Assembly (NCBI RefSeq): GCF_048773025.1
Contig: NC_133569.1
Location: forward strand, 1,550,001-1,614,000
From: Camelus bactrianus
Lineage: Eukaryota; Chordata; Mammalia; Artiodactyla; Camelidae
DNA: 64,000 nt
Direction: 5' to 3'
How positions within the stretch are numbered: position 1 is the first letter of the stretch; each line of letters opens with the position of its first letter. The notes beneath the pieces are model-generated. The model was not told the DNA's origin. It saw nothing but the letters and a program-made list of their open reading frames with translations, and did no database searches. Position numbers and translations under genes: made by a program. This document shows positions 1 to 13,800 of the stretch, one piece after another.

Positions 1-1717
1 CTGGTGATCAAAAAAAATTTTAATTGCCACAGAATTATTAGATACTAAAAGTCTTTTATATTTCAAAACCTGTGCCGTATTCACTGAAAATAACAACGTT
101 AGCATTTATGGAATGAACCCTATTAATTTCTTTTGTTTCCAAAATTAGTTTGGTTTGGTAAATCAGGCTAATGTTTACAAGGATTTTTGTGAAACAACTA
201 TCTTATCAAAAAATTAGGTATCCTGAAACAAACAAAAAAAAAGCAATCAATGCTTCATATTCAAGTTAATCTCATTTGAATAACAAATACTAATACAACA
301 TATATCTTCGCAGCCTGATAGGAGGAGTGGCTGTGGTTTACCCCAATTCTAGGCCCCCTCCTGATTCCAGTATTCTCTGGAGTGGCAATGATCTAATCTG
401 GCTTCAGTGCAAATACACTGACGCCATCGAAAAGGAGTTCTCTCAAGTTTCCTCCTCAATTCCAAGATCACCTACCTGCTGCCTTTTTTTCCTCCTTCCT
501 TCCTTTCACTTTCCTCTTCAAAGGTACATCTACACCTGTGGTCTTAATTCTTCCCCTTTTCTATTCTTTTGATGGACGATCCCCACCACTTCTTTTTCCT
601 CTCTGCTTAGCAGCACTATCTTACATCTCTAATTTCTACTTCAACTCTTTGCCTCCCTCTGGCTATGAACGTGCTCAGAAAGAAAAACAAAATCATGCTT
701 TTCCTTGTTGCTGTTGTCTTTAACTCCCCAGTGGCTCTTCTTCCAGACTCCCGTAAACACAAGTCTACCCTCTGAGTGTGATCTGAAGACCAGAAACAAG
801 GGCATCACCTAAGAGCTTGCTAGAAACGCAGACCCACTGCTCAGAATGTGCACTTTTCACTGGGTCCCCAGGTGACTAAAATTTGAGAAACTCCAGTCTA
901 TACCGAGTCTGCTTCTACAGCACTCGGACTTAACTCATCCCTCTGAAATCCAGCCGCATGCGTCTCACTGTAACACTTCCCCAAAAGCTGCATCAGGAGT
1001 TGCAGACTTTTCAGGGGACTCTTTACCAGGCTCCAGCTCCCCTGACCTCCCCGGAAGGCACCCTGCTCTCTTCCTCTTTCCCACTCTTCTGTTGGCCTAT
1101 GAGACACCATCCTATAAGGCAGCAACACGCTGCATGACACAAAGGTCCAGACATTGACAGCTGACCACACACGCCTGTGCTCACCCACGGCAGGCACACC
1201 CAGCTCTGCGTGATCAGGTACCGCCGTCCTTGCCGCCTTCCTAATGGTCGGGGGGACGAGGGAGTGAGACATCCTGCTGTGCTTCCCGGACAAGCTTTGG
1301 TGCTGGAAGCAGCTCACTTCATACCCGTCTCATTTCAAACACTCTTCTCTTCCTTCTTCTAAAGAACTATTCTACATTACCAACTCCTGCCAGGGACCCC
1401 CCCTTTTTCCTTCATTTAGTCCCCTCCTCTATACCTCCCTCATTCTTCACTCCCTCCTTCCCTCCTCCTGGTTTCCTGACTGTCCTCAGGTCACAGAGCA
1501 TCTTGAAAGAAAGCTAACAACTGAGCTCCTTAAACAGCATTCTAGTTTAATCTGTTGCTGACACCTGGTAAGATATACAATTTACTTCCTTTTCTCCTCT
1601 TTTTTCTCACTATATGTTCAACAGGTGATTTTCTTTGGCTGAGAGAATAGATCCAAATCCATGTTTTAAATCAACGTTCTGTAAAATGACTTTTTTAAAA
1701 TAAAATACAGTACTTAC
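1..1717 (-). other. intron after ANKRD26-like exon 14
   Basis: No supported exon. Apart from a MER5A copy near 772-895, the stretch is AT-rich at the left and pyrimidine-rich around 470-700 and 1380-1500. Open frames here show no family similarity and no splice sites in phase. Confidence 0.5.
772..895 (+). repeat. MER5A-type hAT DNA transposon fossil
   Basis: The text GTGATCTGAAGACCAGAAAC, then ATCACCTAAGAGCTTGCTAG, and the ending CCCAGGTGACTAAAATTTGA follow the MER5A consensus pattern known from placental mammals. It is a short non-autonomous copy in the intron. Confidence 0.6.
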
Positions 1718-1811
1718 TTTCTATTTGTCCATTTAATGTATTTTTTTCTCCTCGACCTGCAGCTCCAGATAAATTATCAACACAGTTCAGAAGTTGAATC
1801 TCGGAGATACT
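1718..1811 (-). CDS. ANKRD26: ANKRD26-like exon 14 (last one seen)
   Basis: Codons 517-547 plus one base. It begins SISEIQLLNCVDNLSGAAGR, against SISENFPQKYVDPLAGAADG in ANKRD26. The acceptor is ttttaacag|AGTA and the donor GAAA|gtaagt. No further exon of the gene is recognised between here and the left edge. Confidence 0.83.
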
Positions 1812-4800
1812 CTGTTAAAATTAATATTAATAATGAATTACATAAAGATTTCCTGATCCCTTTCTAAGAAGATACCTGCGTTTCCTACCTTATTATTCTT
1901 TTTTTAATTTCCTACTTTAAAAGCAATTAGACTCAAAAACAAAATAAGCATATCCTGGAAACCCAAACATTTAAATAGAAAATTTCATATACACTCTTCA
2001 GATCAAGTCTATCTTTTATCTTCAGTTGGCTTTTGACTCTGTAAACTGAGCATGGAAATCTAGAGCAAACATTTTCACAGACAAAATACTGACTTACATG
2101 CAGATTTCAACAAAGAATTAACTTCAAAACACCTAATTCCATTTTGCATTCCTCGACAAAAGAAGAGGACGTTTGAAAAAAATATGTATTTTTATATGTG
2201 TAACTGAATTGCTTTGCAGTACACTTGAAGCTAACATTATAAACTGACTACACTTCAATAAAAAATACAATTAAAAATATACATATTTAAATATTCTTTA
2301 ATAAATGTGCTATAAATTTAAAATGTTTCTTAGTACACATATTGTGTTTAGTATTAAAATAACACACATGGCATGAAAAGAAGCCTTCGAGTCTGTCATG
2401 TTGAGTATTAACAGAACACTGTGGAAACTGCTACATTTCAGTAAACAAAGGCTTAGCAGAATCTATTATTTGATAAAACTTTTATTGATAGGGAAAATAG
2501 TTGAATAAAGTACCAAAGTAGAAAGAAAAACATTTGTTTAAATTAACAGCAGAAAAATTTTAAATGTAGCTATGCAGCTCTTCAAAAAAGTACCATAAGC
2601 TTTACTTTAACAAGGGAAGAATAAGAACACTGTTTAGCGACCACCTGCATGTGCCAGGCCCTTATGATGCACATTCTCTCTTCTCTACACACAGCAATAA
2701 CAGTGATTCTAAGGACGGTTACCCACTCACTGCTTCCTGGCCACTCCAAGATGCTGGAGCACCGTGATGAGCAGACGGGACCTGCTGTTCTGTCTGGAAC
2801 ATCCCTCCCCTGGACCTTTGTGTGACTGGCTCCTTCCTGTCCATCATCTGGCAGCTTTGGTCACACTCAGCTCTTTTCTGACTACCTAAATTCCACCCTT
2901 ACTCCACCCCCGTCCTAACTACAAACTCCCCCACTGTTGTCTAACCTAACGCTCTCCACGTTCCTTATGTGAAGGACTTACTGTCCCTGATAAAGGGTTC
3001 CTGTTTATTTGTTCTTCTGTTCCTGCCACTACAGCCTAACCCCTCAACTGCTACATTCAGTGTCTAACTGCCTGGTGCATAGCTGGTGTTCAGGAACAGG
3101 AATTTATTTAAGGTCAAAACGTCTAAATTCCCCAGAGGGCTTCAAGTACCAAAGCACTATATACCTATCGGAGATGTCCGATAATAGTCTACCGACACTC
3201 AACATAGCCCAAATGAGAAATCCCCGTGCCCACTCTAACTTTCCCATTTTATTGTCCTTCAGATTTTAAAAAAGTGTCCTCAGCATTTCACTAGGTCCCT
3301 AGTGGCCACTGTGCTCATTCTCTTACATTTCTATAGCACCCTTTACAGTTGACAACGTGTTTTCACATTTGTTACCAGTTTTGTTCATGACACATAACCT
3401 GAGAGGTAGGTATCAGTACCATGTTTTTGAACGAGGTCACTGACATTCAAATAAGTCAGACAAGTTTTTCCAAGATCCCACAGTGGGTCAGAACCAGGAT
3501 GCTACGTCTGCTGACTTCAAATACAGTGCTGTGCCACTAGGCAGGAGCTGCCGAGATCCAAGAATTCAGGCTCTTCTTACCTCTTTCCATGGCTGTCACC
3601 TTGGAATAGATCATCACTACCCTGCACTTAGCTTCCTTGAAGTCCGGTCGCCATAGAGGTACTCAGTGCACGCTATTCCCTACCCAAACTGCGCTGTCCT
3701 CAGTAAAACATCACTAAACCAAACTGCTGGTATTTTAACCCCACATATTTATTACTATTCCCCTTGCTTTTGCTTCTCCTGAAATGTTCATTGCAGATCT
3801 ACTTGACAATCCAAATATAATAGTACTTTCAAGTCACAGGCACTGTCTTTTCAAGGACAAAGTGGTTAAACAAACAAACAAAAACACCGTGTTTTTTTTT
3901 TAGTACAACCTGTTTCTCTCTCAATCTCACTAGGAGTTTTACACATTCATTTATAACAAAGAAACAAACATCTGGTCACAGGCTGACCAAGAATTATTTT
4001 TAGTTTTTAGAAAAGGTAACTTCAGAACCCAAACCGATTCCCTGTGACTTCTAAGCCTTGGCTTTTGCACTACATACACCAGTTTCATTATGTGAGTCTG
4101 GAAAATTAACAGAAGTGCACTCTGCAGTGGTATGACATGTAGCACGGAATGACTTTACTAAGTGTGGGTTAAAATGAGGAAAAAATTTTGCTGGGAAAAT
4201 GCAGAAGTGAGAAAGTGAAGTCAGAACATCCGTCCATTTTTGTTTTAATATCACGCAATGCTTATATCTGAAAATAATAATAGAAGGCAGCACCTCAGAA
4301 TCCAAGGGTGATTTGACATCTTCCTTTTCTTCTAATCCTAAAGCTGAAGTTGCGCCTACAAAATGCAGTCACGAATACATTAATGAGAACACATACCACT
4401 GGGAAGTTTAAATATATATATGTCTATCTTGATTCATGAATATGTCAATAAATTAAAGTGGCAGAAAAGAATTTCAGAAGGTTGAAGCATTTTCTGGAAG
4501 AAAACTTGGTCATAGTTGGGGTATTTATGAAAGAAGACGGCAAAAGAAAAACACTTAAGAAATGGATATCATATTTGGATCTACACACTTTAGATTTATT
4601 ACACTAGCTTTTTTTTTTTTTTAATGGCGGCACTGGGAATTGAACCCAGGACCTCGTGCATGCTAGGCATGCGCTCTCCCATTGAGCTATACCCTCCCCC
4701 CTCCAACCACATTAGTTTTAAACAGAGAAGAAAATCCATAGATGCTCACTGACTTACCACCTCTGTCACTTTTGTGTACTCCATCAACAGAAATCAATTT

Positions 4801-7800
4801 GCTATGATCTGCTTGCTCCTTTACAACACTGTTGATAGTCCGAGTGCCATTCTCTTTTCCCCCAGTTTTCGGCTTTGTTGTTTCTTCCTATAAAAACAAA
4901 ACAAAATGTAACAAAAACCCAACTTCAGAAAACATCATATTCCTACACTTGGTCATTCAGTCAGGAAGACAACATATATTTACTGTATGCATCAGATCAT
5001 AGGCATTACCCTGGGAGAAGCTGGCAATCTACATAAAAGACAGATTCTGCTCTATATTCTAGGGGAGGTAGAGACACATGAAAATGAATCAACACAGACA
5101 AGTATCATTCAACAGCTCTACACCTGCAGTGAACAGACACAGTAAGGGCACAAAGGAGAGAAGAGACTTGCTGCGTGTCAATAGCTCCGGGAACGCTGGG
5201 AAGACAAGACTGTGTCTTAAACGACAGACCCAGTGCAAAGAGCAGACGTGAAGGGGGTTCTAAAAAGGGCAGCCTGAGCCGAAGGTCGAGGTGTGAAACA
5301 GCATGAGAAGTCACATGGAAAACTAGAACTCAGTTACTGGGGACGGAATGGAGAGACAAAATTTGCTGGATTAAATATAAGACATCACTTCATCAATTTA
5401 AATGTGAGGATTTCTAAAAAAAGAAATAACTTCAAGTTAAAACTAACTTCCATTGGGAACTATATTCAATATCTCACAACTACAATGGAAAAGAAAGAAA
5501 AAGAATTACATATATACATAGGTATGTATAACCAGATCACTTTACTGCACACCTGTAACTCATATAATACTGTACAACAACTACATTTGAATTAAAAAAC
5601 AAACTTCTATAACCAAAAAGAAAAAAGGTGAGGATCAAATTTTCTTTCTGCTGTTCATAAAATCAGCTATATGTCCTTCAGAAGAGTCTGAGCACTTTTT
5701 TCCATAAGCTGACTTTTCCTTCTCTTAATTTGAATTTGAGAAAATTTCTATCATAATTTGTACTATAGAGTTCCTGCTCTCAACCCCACTATTTCTGCTG
5801 TTTTTTTGTATAATCATCTCTCTCATTTTGACACTCATTTATCTTGTCCTTATTAGATGAATCTTTCCCCTTTGTACCCCTGCCCATCTTCATATTCATC
5901 CAGCCGTTCTTTCCTCCAGCCGTTCTTTCCAGTTGCTTTCTTATTCTTTTTTTTCTTAATGGCATATTTGAGAACTGTTTATTGCCACCAACCTTTACAA
6001 ATCTCAGTCCTGCACGTGTACCTCTCTTGTTATCACACTGTTTTCTATTGTGATCTTGAGGACTTCCATTCCTGTGTAGGATCCTTTTCATCCCCATGAG
6101 AATCAGGGGGACGGTAAGTGAAAAAGCACAGGAAGGAAAAGTTAAAAACAAAACGACTTACCTCTGTAACACCAAGGACTGCTGAAGATGTGAGAGGTGC
6201 CAGTGCTGGGAAGGCAGGATGAGAAAAGCCTGAAACTTCACTTGATGGTTGGGAAAAGGTTCTAACCGCATCTTCATTTTCATTATTAGAATTATTGTCC
6301 TCAAAGAAGGTGCTAGTTCCTGGTTTCAAAACACCATCTTTTGCCTCTGCTGTAGTGAAAACAAGGTATGGTAGATGGAATTATCTGTAATTTCTCATCA
6401 GTGAAAACACAAAAAGATAGTCTTCAAATAACTTACTGTTTATCATGGGTTCTTCCCAGGCCTGAATTAGCTTTGCGAATCTTGGATGCCGGACTTTCTA
6501 GAGAAGAAAATAGCAGCTTTAAGAACAACAAATACGAAATTGAAAAAAGTAACTGTAACATTCCCCATTCCTAGATGATCTAACACAAAGAGTGCTGGCT
6601 TTGGAGTCATTCAGATATGGATTCAAGTCCTGGGTCTGTCAGTTACCAACATACATCTTCTCATGGGGTGAGGATGATGAGAGATGACCTCAGGGGTAAC
6701 AAAATGTTACTTTCTTTACCCCTCATTGATTATTATACAAACACTATGGTATCCATTAGATGACTTTCTTGACCAAAATGATCTAGAACAAAAACTTATC
6801 CCTCATAGTTTACAGTCCTATTGAAAAAACTAACATTAAGAAATTTAAAGTAATTGTTATATTTTGAAATATGCTTGCATGATTTATATATGTGTGAATG
6901 ATCTCTCATGGGGGAAATATGAGAGTTTACTTTTTAGCAGTATCTTATTTGGATGAGTTAGAACAACAAACAGTATAAGCTACTTCTATTCCATTCGCCA
7001 AAAAGCTAAAGACAAATGATTGTTCAAATTCAGTTACTTCTAAGAAAGAGGAATAAAAACAAAAGTAATTCTGAGGGGCAATGACTCATGAGTGAAAGCC
7101 ACACACATAGTAAACAGAAAACTGTCACTAAATATGTTCACAGAGGCAGAGTGAGATGGACTGAAAGAACAGACACTGAAGAAGTGTTTTCTGCAAAGAA
7201 ATATTAGGTTTGGGACAAACCATTAAAAAAAAAAAGTGGGGAGGAGGAAGAAAAGAAAAAATGAGACATGACTAGTCAAGTACAAACTTAAGGCAAGAAA
7301 AAAAGGAAAATGTAAGTATAACAAGGCATGTGGAGAAATATATATATTTTAGCATTTATATATAATAGATCAGGAATGTATCAGTATTGTTAGGGATATA
7401 CCATGAGTGAAAGCCTCTGTTTTACCTTTTTATTATATATATAAAAACATATAAATTATATATGCAAGTATATATATTATTCTTCAAGTTTTATAAAAAT
7501 ATCAAAATACATGATATATGAAACATATATATAAAACAAAGGCCTTTGTTCATAGTATATCCCCAATAATGCTGACCTGTATTACTCTACAACTGTTTGT
7601 TTGTAAATACTAATATAAGTGAGAGTTAAATTTTGTCACTCTCAGTCACTCAATTGAACATGGTCGTCTCTCACTACCTGAACGCTGCAAATTATTACTA
7701 GAGAGAGAGAAAAATAGATTTTAGAAAGTTCCTAACATATCAAATTTCCACCTAGACAAAGAACTGGTAATCAGGATTCTAAGGATAATATATAGCTTGA

Positions 7801-10800
7801 AAAGATATATTTAATGGAACATGAGAGGGGGCTAAAAGAAGGTTAAAAAGTTTTCATCTCAAATTCTAAGCTCACAGTTGGTGGATACTGAAAAACAGAC
7901 TGTAACCTCTTCCTACTTATCATATACTTCTTATCTACTTCCTTGGCATTTATGACATACTTCCTCTCATAACAACTGAACTTTTACAGCCTAAATAAAG
8001 GGAATAGAAATTTAAGTCATATTTTTAGAATTTGAATAGATTTCATTATGACATAGTACGCATATTATATTACCTGTACCATCAAACAGATTTCATTATG
8101 ATAGAGTGTGCATGTTACAGTACGTGCAGCATGATGCAGAATTCCATGTCTCTTCATGCATTCACATTCAAAAAATACTAAAATGCTTCTTACATTTAAG
8201 ACTTTATTCTAGGTGCTCCAGGAAATGCACAATTACGTTCCCTAATCTCTAGCGGTGTACACTGATGCAGGGGCTATAAGATGAATATGTAAATAACTAT
8301 ACTACAAAATGTCTGAAACTTGAAATTTTAGAATGGGACACGAGGACTGGACATACTTTTTAAAACTGTAATACAGAAGAATTCTGAAATAGGTTTCATC
8401 ATATGGTTGTTATTAAGAGTCTACTTTTAAAGCTGGCTGTTATTTTAGGAAAAACATGTATTCTTCAGTTAGATGCAGAGTTTTGAATATACTTGTAATG
8501 GGATAATTAAGAAAACACAGAGGAATCTCTTTATAATATGGATTTTGAGAAACAGAATTTTAATTTCTAAATTTCTAGAATTTCAACTATTATTTTAGTC
8601 TTAATGCAGAACCAGAGATAGAAATAAAGTAAAAAAAAAACAAAAACAAAAAACAAAAAAAAAACCCTCTTTCCTCACAACTCTCTGATACCAAAATAAA
8701 AAGTGTCCAAGGGGGAAAAAAAAAGATACATGCTACGTAAGTTTTGGAACTGAAAGGCCCCAGGAAGAGGCCATGATTATCACAGTAAGTAGCTGTGTGC
8801 ACTGAAGATGTCCCTGAGGCACGAGTATTATACAAGTGCTGTCAGTGTGGTTTGAAAGTCAAAGAATCCTTAGCCTTGGCCAAGCTTCACACCTCCTCTG
8901 TTGTGGGAAATCTTTCCACAATACAATTTTCCTGTCACGATCTATTTTCTAGTCCATTTTGCTTCAGCCTCATCTTCAGTATTTATCAAAGTAAAAAAAA
9001 AAAAGAAAAGAAAAAAAAAAAACCTGCCATATTTTCATAAAATGGTTTACTCTGACCAACTTTCTCATACAAACATAAAACAATGATAAGCAGAACACTG
9101 CTAAATTTTAAGAGAAAATACTACACAGAACTAAATTCAGAGCAGAAAAATTAATTTCACAAGAAAACACTTTACCTTGGGAGCAAGATCTAAGTTACCA
9201 TCTGATGGAGGCCGTGAATCATCAATATCATGTTTGGGTGAAATACTTTGGAGAAAAATACACATCAAAAATGAGTGAGTTCATTTCTTTAAACAAACAA
9301 GTCACACAAGTCTATGCTGAGGGATGAGAAAGCAGATTTGGGAGCCAGGCTGCCTGATGGTTAAGTCACAGGTCAACTACTTGTTAACCATGGAATCATG
9401 GGTCAACTAGTCAACCTCCTTAAACTACAGTTGCCTAATTAACTAGAAGTAAGCTATAACAGCACAGCTACTCTGCAAAGCTGTTTGGGGACTGTATGAG
9501 GTAACAAATGCTAAGTACATAATACGGTGTCTAACCCACAGTAGGACACTCAAGAAGCCTTGTTTCTTTTCTCTGTGTTCCCTTAGTCAACATGTAATTT
9601 TTAAAAATCCATAAAATCCTACCTGCTTACACAGATGTCTTCAAACCTCGGTGCAACCTTAGTCACTGAAATCTCTACTAAAGAAGAAAGTAAAATAGTT
9701 TATATGGGCAATAGAAAAACACAGAACATTGAAAGTATAAGACCAATGTTTTTGTTAAAAAGCATTCCATTGGGACCACACCTGGAGACTACACACTTGA
9801 GTGAATACTGGTATACTCCTGGTAGGTAATTAATGCATAAAAACCACTTCCCCTCCTTTATATTTATCAAAAAAAAGAGGGTGTTTATCCAAATTTGGTA
9901 TTTTAAAGTGAACTGCTGTTTTCAAGGACCAAAATCCCAACCAAACTTTATGAGACTCACAAAAGAATGATAATCATTAGTAGAATCAGTATCATAAACT
10001 GACAGTGTCAAGCTTACATAGCGTGGTATTTCTGGACGACACCCACGGGACAAAACCACCCCACCATTTGGCTTTGTCAGCCTCGTGTTATCTGGGCACG
10101 GTCATCCCTTTTCGCTCACATACGGTCTAGGGCTGCTTTCACACTGCAATGGCAGACATGAGTGGATGTGACAGACATCACATGGCCTAAAATATTGACT
10201 CTCTGGCCCTTTACAGAAAAAGCTTGTGCATCCCTGCTTTATGTCATAACAGGAAACCCTAAGACTCAAATCGAATCTTCTTACTCTTCTGCTCAACATT
10301 CTTCACTGAATCCATGCAGCTGCCATTGCTGGTTCCCAACTCGACAAACACTTCTTCTTCGTTGTCCTTGCTGGACAATTGCAACTTTTCTTGGATATTT
10401 TCTGCCCCAGGATGAGAAGAAGGTAAACTCTCCTTAGCTGCAGAAAGAGAAATGATTGTTTTACGGTCATCAGAGTAACTGCATTTCCTTTCCCAGTGGC
10501 TACTTTAGGAATGAGCATGTGATGTAGCCCAGCCAATAAGATGCTAGGGGAAGTCTACGGAAGCATTTGTTTCCTTCCTAGTTACAAAAAACATGCAGAG
10601 AGAAGCAGCCCTCCTCGCCTGCGGATATTGTCATGTGAGAAGATGATGCTTGGAGCTGCTGCTAATCAGCAGACCAGGAAAGGTGACATCAAACACCAGC
10701 AGCCTCACAGCTGAAGGAGGGACAGCATCTGGGATCCTGATTTCATCACCGAACCTTCTAAACAATCCTGACTCCTGTTGCTGTAGCCACTGTTACTTAG

Positions 10801-13800
10801 GGCTCCTATTATTATTTGCAGCTAAAAGCATTCTGACAAATTTCCCAAGGTCTACAGCAGACCTCCTCCTTTCTATACTACTAGAAAGGCTTTCAGAAGC
10901 ATACCTGAGCTAGGTAGTCACCTCGTTCCCAATCATTCCTACAGCATCCTTTCTGCACCAACAAAATGAAACTCATAGATCCCGCAAAGTTCACTGGCAC
11001 ATCTTAGCCTTTGCACCGCTGTCCTTTCTGCCAAATGTAATCTTCAAAGATGTTCCACCCACCAAACACGGCCCTTCTGCCTCCTTCCCTGGCAAACTTC
11101 TACTCGCTCTGCATGGCTTACCTGACATCCTACACACTTTTAAAAAACTTCTTTCCTCACCATGGACTTGAAGTATTTGGCATATGTTAAATACCAATAA
11201 AAAATACATAAAGACAGTTACAAAGTCCTCGTGGGCTCTGGGACACAGTAAGCACAGAATAAAGTAAAGCCAATCATAAAAATGGTGATGACAGTAACAA
11301 GCTCCCGGAGGCCAGGAACTGTGCTTTTGACCTGTTTGCATTCTGTAACGTCAGAGTGGTGCTTACTACCTAAAACACACTTGATAGTCATCTGTTAAGT
11401 GGATGAATTAACAGATAAGAATGTTTTCTTTGAAAGTCCTGTTAAAAAAAAACACATTAACCAGGGGCAACTCTGTTGTGTTATGAGCACCTTGAAGACC
11501 AAAACTCTGTCTTTTCCATCTTTGTATTTCCTACAACAGAAGTTCTTTGCTTGATCAAGGTCTACCAAGTTAAAGGTGCCCTCATACAGTTCAGACTGAA
11601 CAGCACGCGAGGGGTCACACGTAGGCAACAGTCGTCTTTTTTTTTTTATGTGAAGCACTTCTGTGCTTTTATTACAATTTGTTGAGTCCTGAGTTGTGCT
11701 ATTTGAATACTTATTATGACAATCCTTCAACTAATGGCAATAGAAAACCTTGTTCTAACAAAATATAGTTTCATGACAAGTATCCCCAAAAAAGAAGAAA
11801 ACATCTGACTCTCATGAAGGCAGCATATCTCATTGCACTTCTGAGGAATGAAATTGGTGAGAGAACCCTTGTTCGTGTAATGATGTGAAAAGTAACCAGT
11901 ACTTCTCAACAAGGCACTGCTTTCCTGACTTCTGCCCTATCACTAGGTACCTTTAAAAAACAATCTCTTATTAGTATGCTGCACACTGGCCCAGCTGTGC
12001 AGTTCTAATTGTTGGCCATTTGTTTACAGCACCAGGAAGGTATTGCCGAGCTCCCAGTTTTAAAGACAATCACTTTTTAGTGAGACTAATCACTATGCAA
12101 TAACTAGCATTCATTTACCCAATGTAATCCATTTGCTGTAAAAATTAAAGATCCAGTTCTGTAACAAGGCCAACTTGTTATAATGTTACAGGAAATGTAC
12201 AACAAAGCAAAAAAAACCTGTTTTTCATATCTACACAAAGATATAATATGGGATTTAAGGGGCCATGATTAAACAAATGAATTTCTTTTAAGACAATATT
12301 GTCTCAGATTTTAAATTACCCACAATTAACTTCTTAAATACTTCTGAATACTAGACCATTAAGAAAAAGTTAATTAAAAAAATAAAAACATACATGAAAT
12401 TTACACACTGGCTTTCATCACTGCCCTTTCATTATCAAAATTTCCTCAATCTTACTTCCGTATCTACGGTGGGCCCAACAACAGTAACTTATTACCAGAA
12501 CTCTGTCCTAGGTCGCTATTTTGAGGGGAAGTATTCGGTATCTTTCCGGCTCTGTAGTCGACAATCAGTTGGTAAAGGCTATGTATAAAGTGATAAATAA
12601 ATATTAGTACTTGAATGCTAATATGAAAAACAATTACCAAATATATTAAGTTCTTAGATTATTTCAGACAATATCAGAGGTAATATCAAAACTTCAATTG
12701 TCCCATATATTTCAAATTTGTACAATCTACACTTTTAAATTTAGGATGTATACTTAAAAAGGAAAAAAAGTAAGGTGAAGTAGTCATGAACTGAGTGCAG
12801 TACAGCTCAGTAAAAGTTAACTAGAGTGACCGTGACATACGGAAAGTATCTCGAACTCAGAAGTCCCAGCTCTATAACCAACAGCTGTTTGTTCCTGGAC
12901 AAGGTGCTTCTCTTCAGCTCAAAGTCTCCCTTTATAAAACTGGGATCTTACTGTCAGGCAGTTAATTATTAATACTCGTAAGAGTATTATGAAGATTTAA
13001 TGAGATAATGTATCCCCCAGATGCTCAGAGAAACAGTGGAAGAATGGAATAATTTGTTCTTGAACTTTAATGCTGGAACTATTTGAGAATCCCAAATAAA
13101 ACCCAATGTGTGTTTTTTTCATAGGTGTAACATCTAAATGTGGCAGTTTTCAGAAAATGTTACAAATTACGGTGACTAGCTGTTCTTCGTGGTTTATAAT
13201 TCAGGGCACCTCAGCTACTATATAACTTGAAGTTAAACTTATTTATAAATATATGACCTCATACAAGCATATGTATGAGAACTAAACAAGCTGTCACTCT
13301 TAAGTTTACGTGTCCATCGCCACGAAGACCGCGGAAACTGGATCAGCACAGGCATCCCGGGAGCAGAGGTCAATCATGACCCGACTGCAGGACCAGTTTC
13401 TTTTTCCTTTTCTTCTTTTAAAATTTTATTAAAGGTCTTTAGAGAGCAACATCCAGACCCCAGACCCAGCTGCCGAAGAGATCCTGTTAAAACCAGTTTT
13501 AGTACCAATGCTGCAGCAACAGAATCAAGGGAAACAAGAGAACGATTAGAATGCCCTCGCCCTGCCCCAATGCCTTGTGAGAGAGGACTGTCACTGTGAT
13601 CTTAGGCAATCCCTTAGGTTCTTGGAAAATTCAACAGCAAGATTACAGAAGTCCCCAAAGGAAAATACAGGATTTTCTGCTCTACTAAACATTTTAAGAC
13701 CCAAACAACTAGTTAGAAAAATCAGATATGTGACATTATTTGTACCCCATGCATTGGGGTTACACTGGAATGAAATGGAGAACAGCAGGACCCTAAGGAT

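Noticed and set aside
898-1317. Minus-strand frame of 139 codons as a further ANKRD26-like exon
   Set aside because: No similarity to the family and no splice sites in the required phase.
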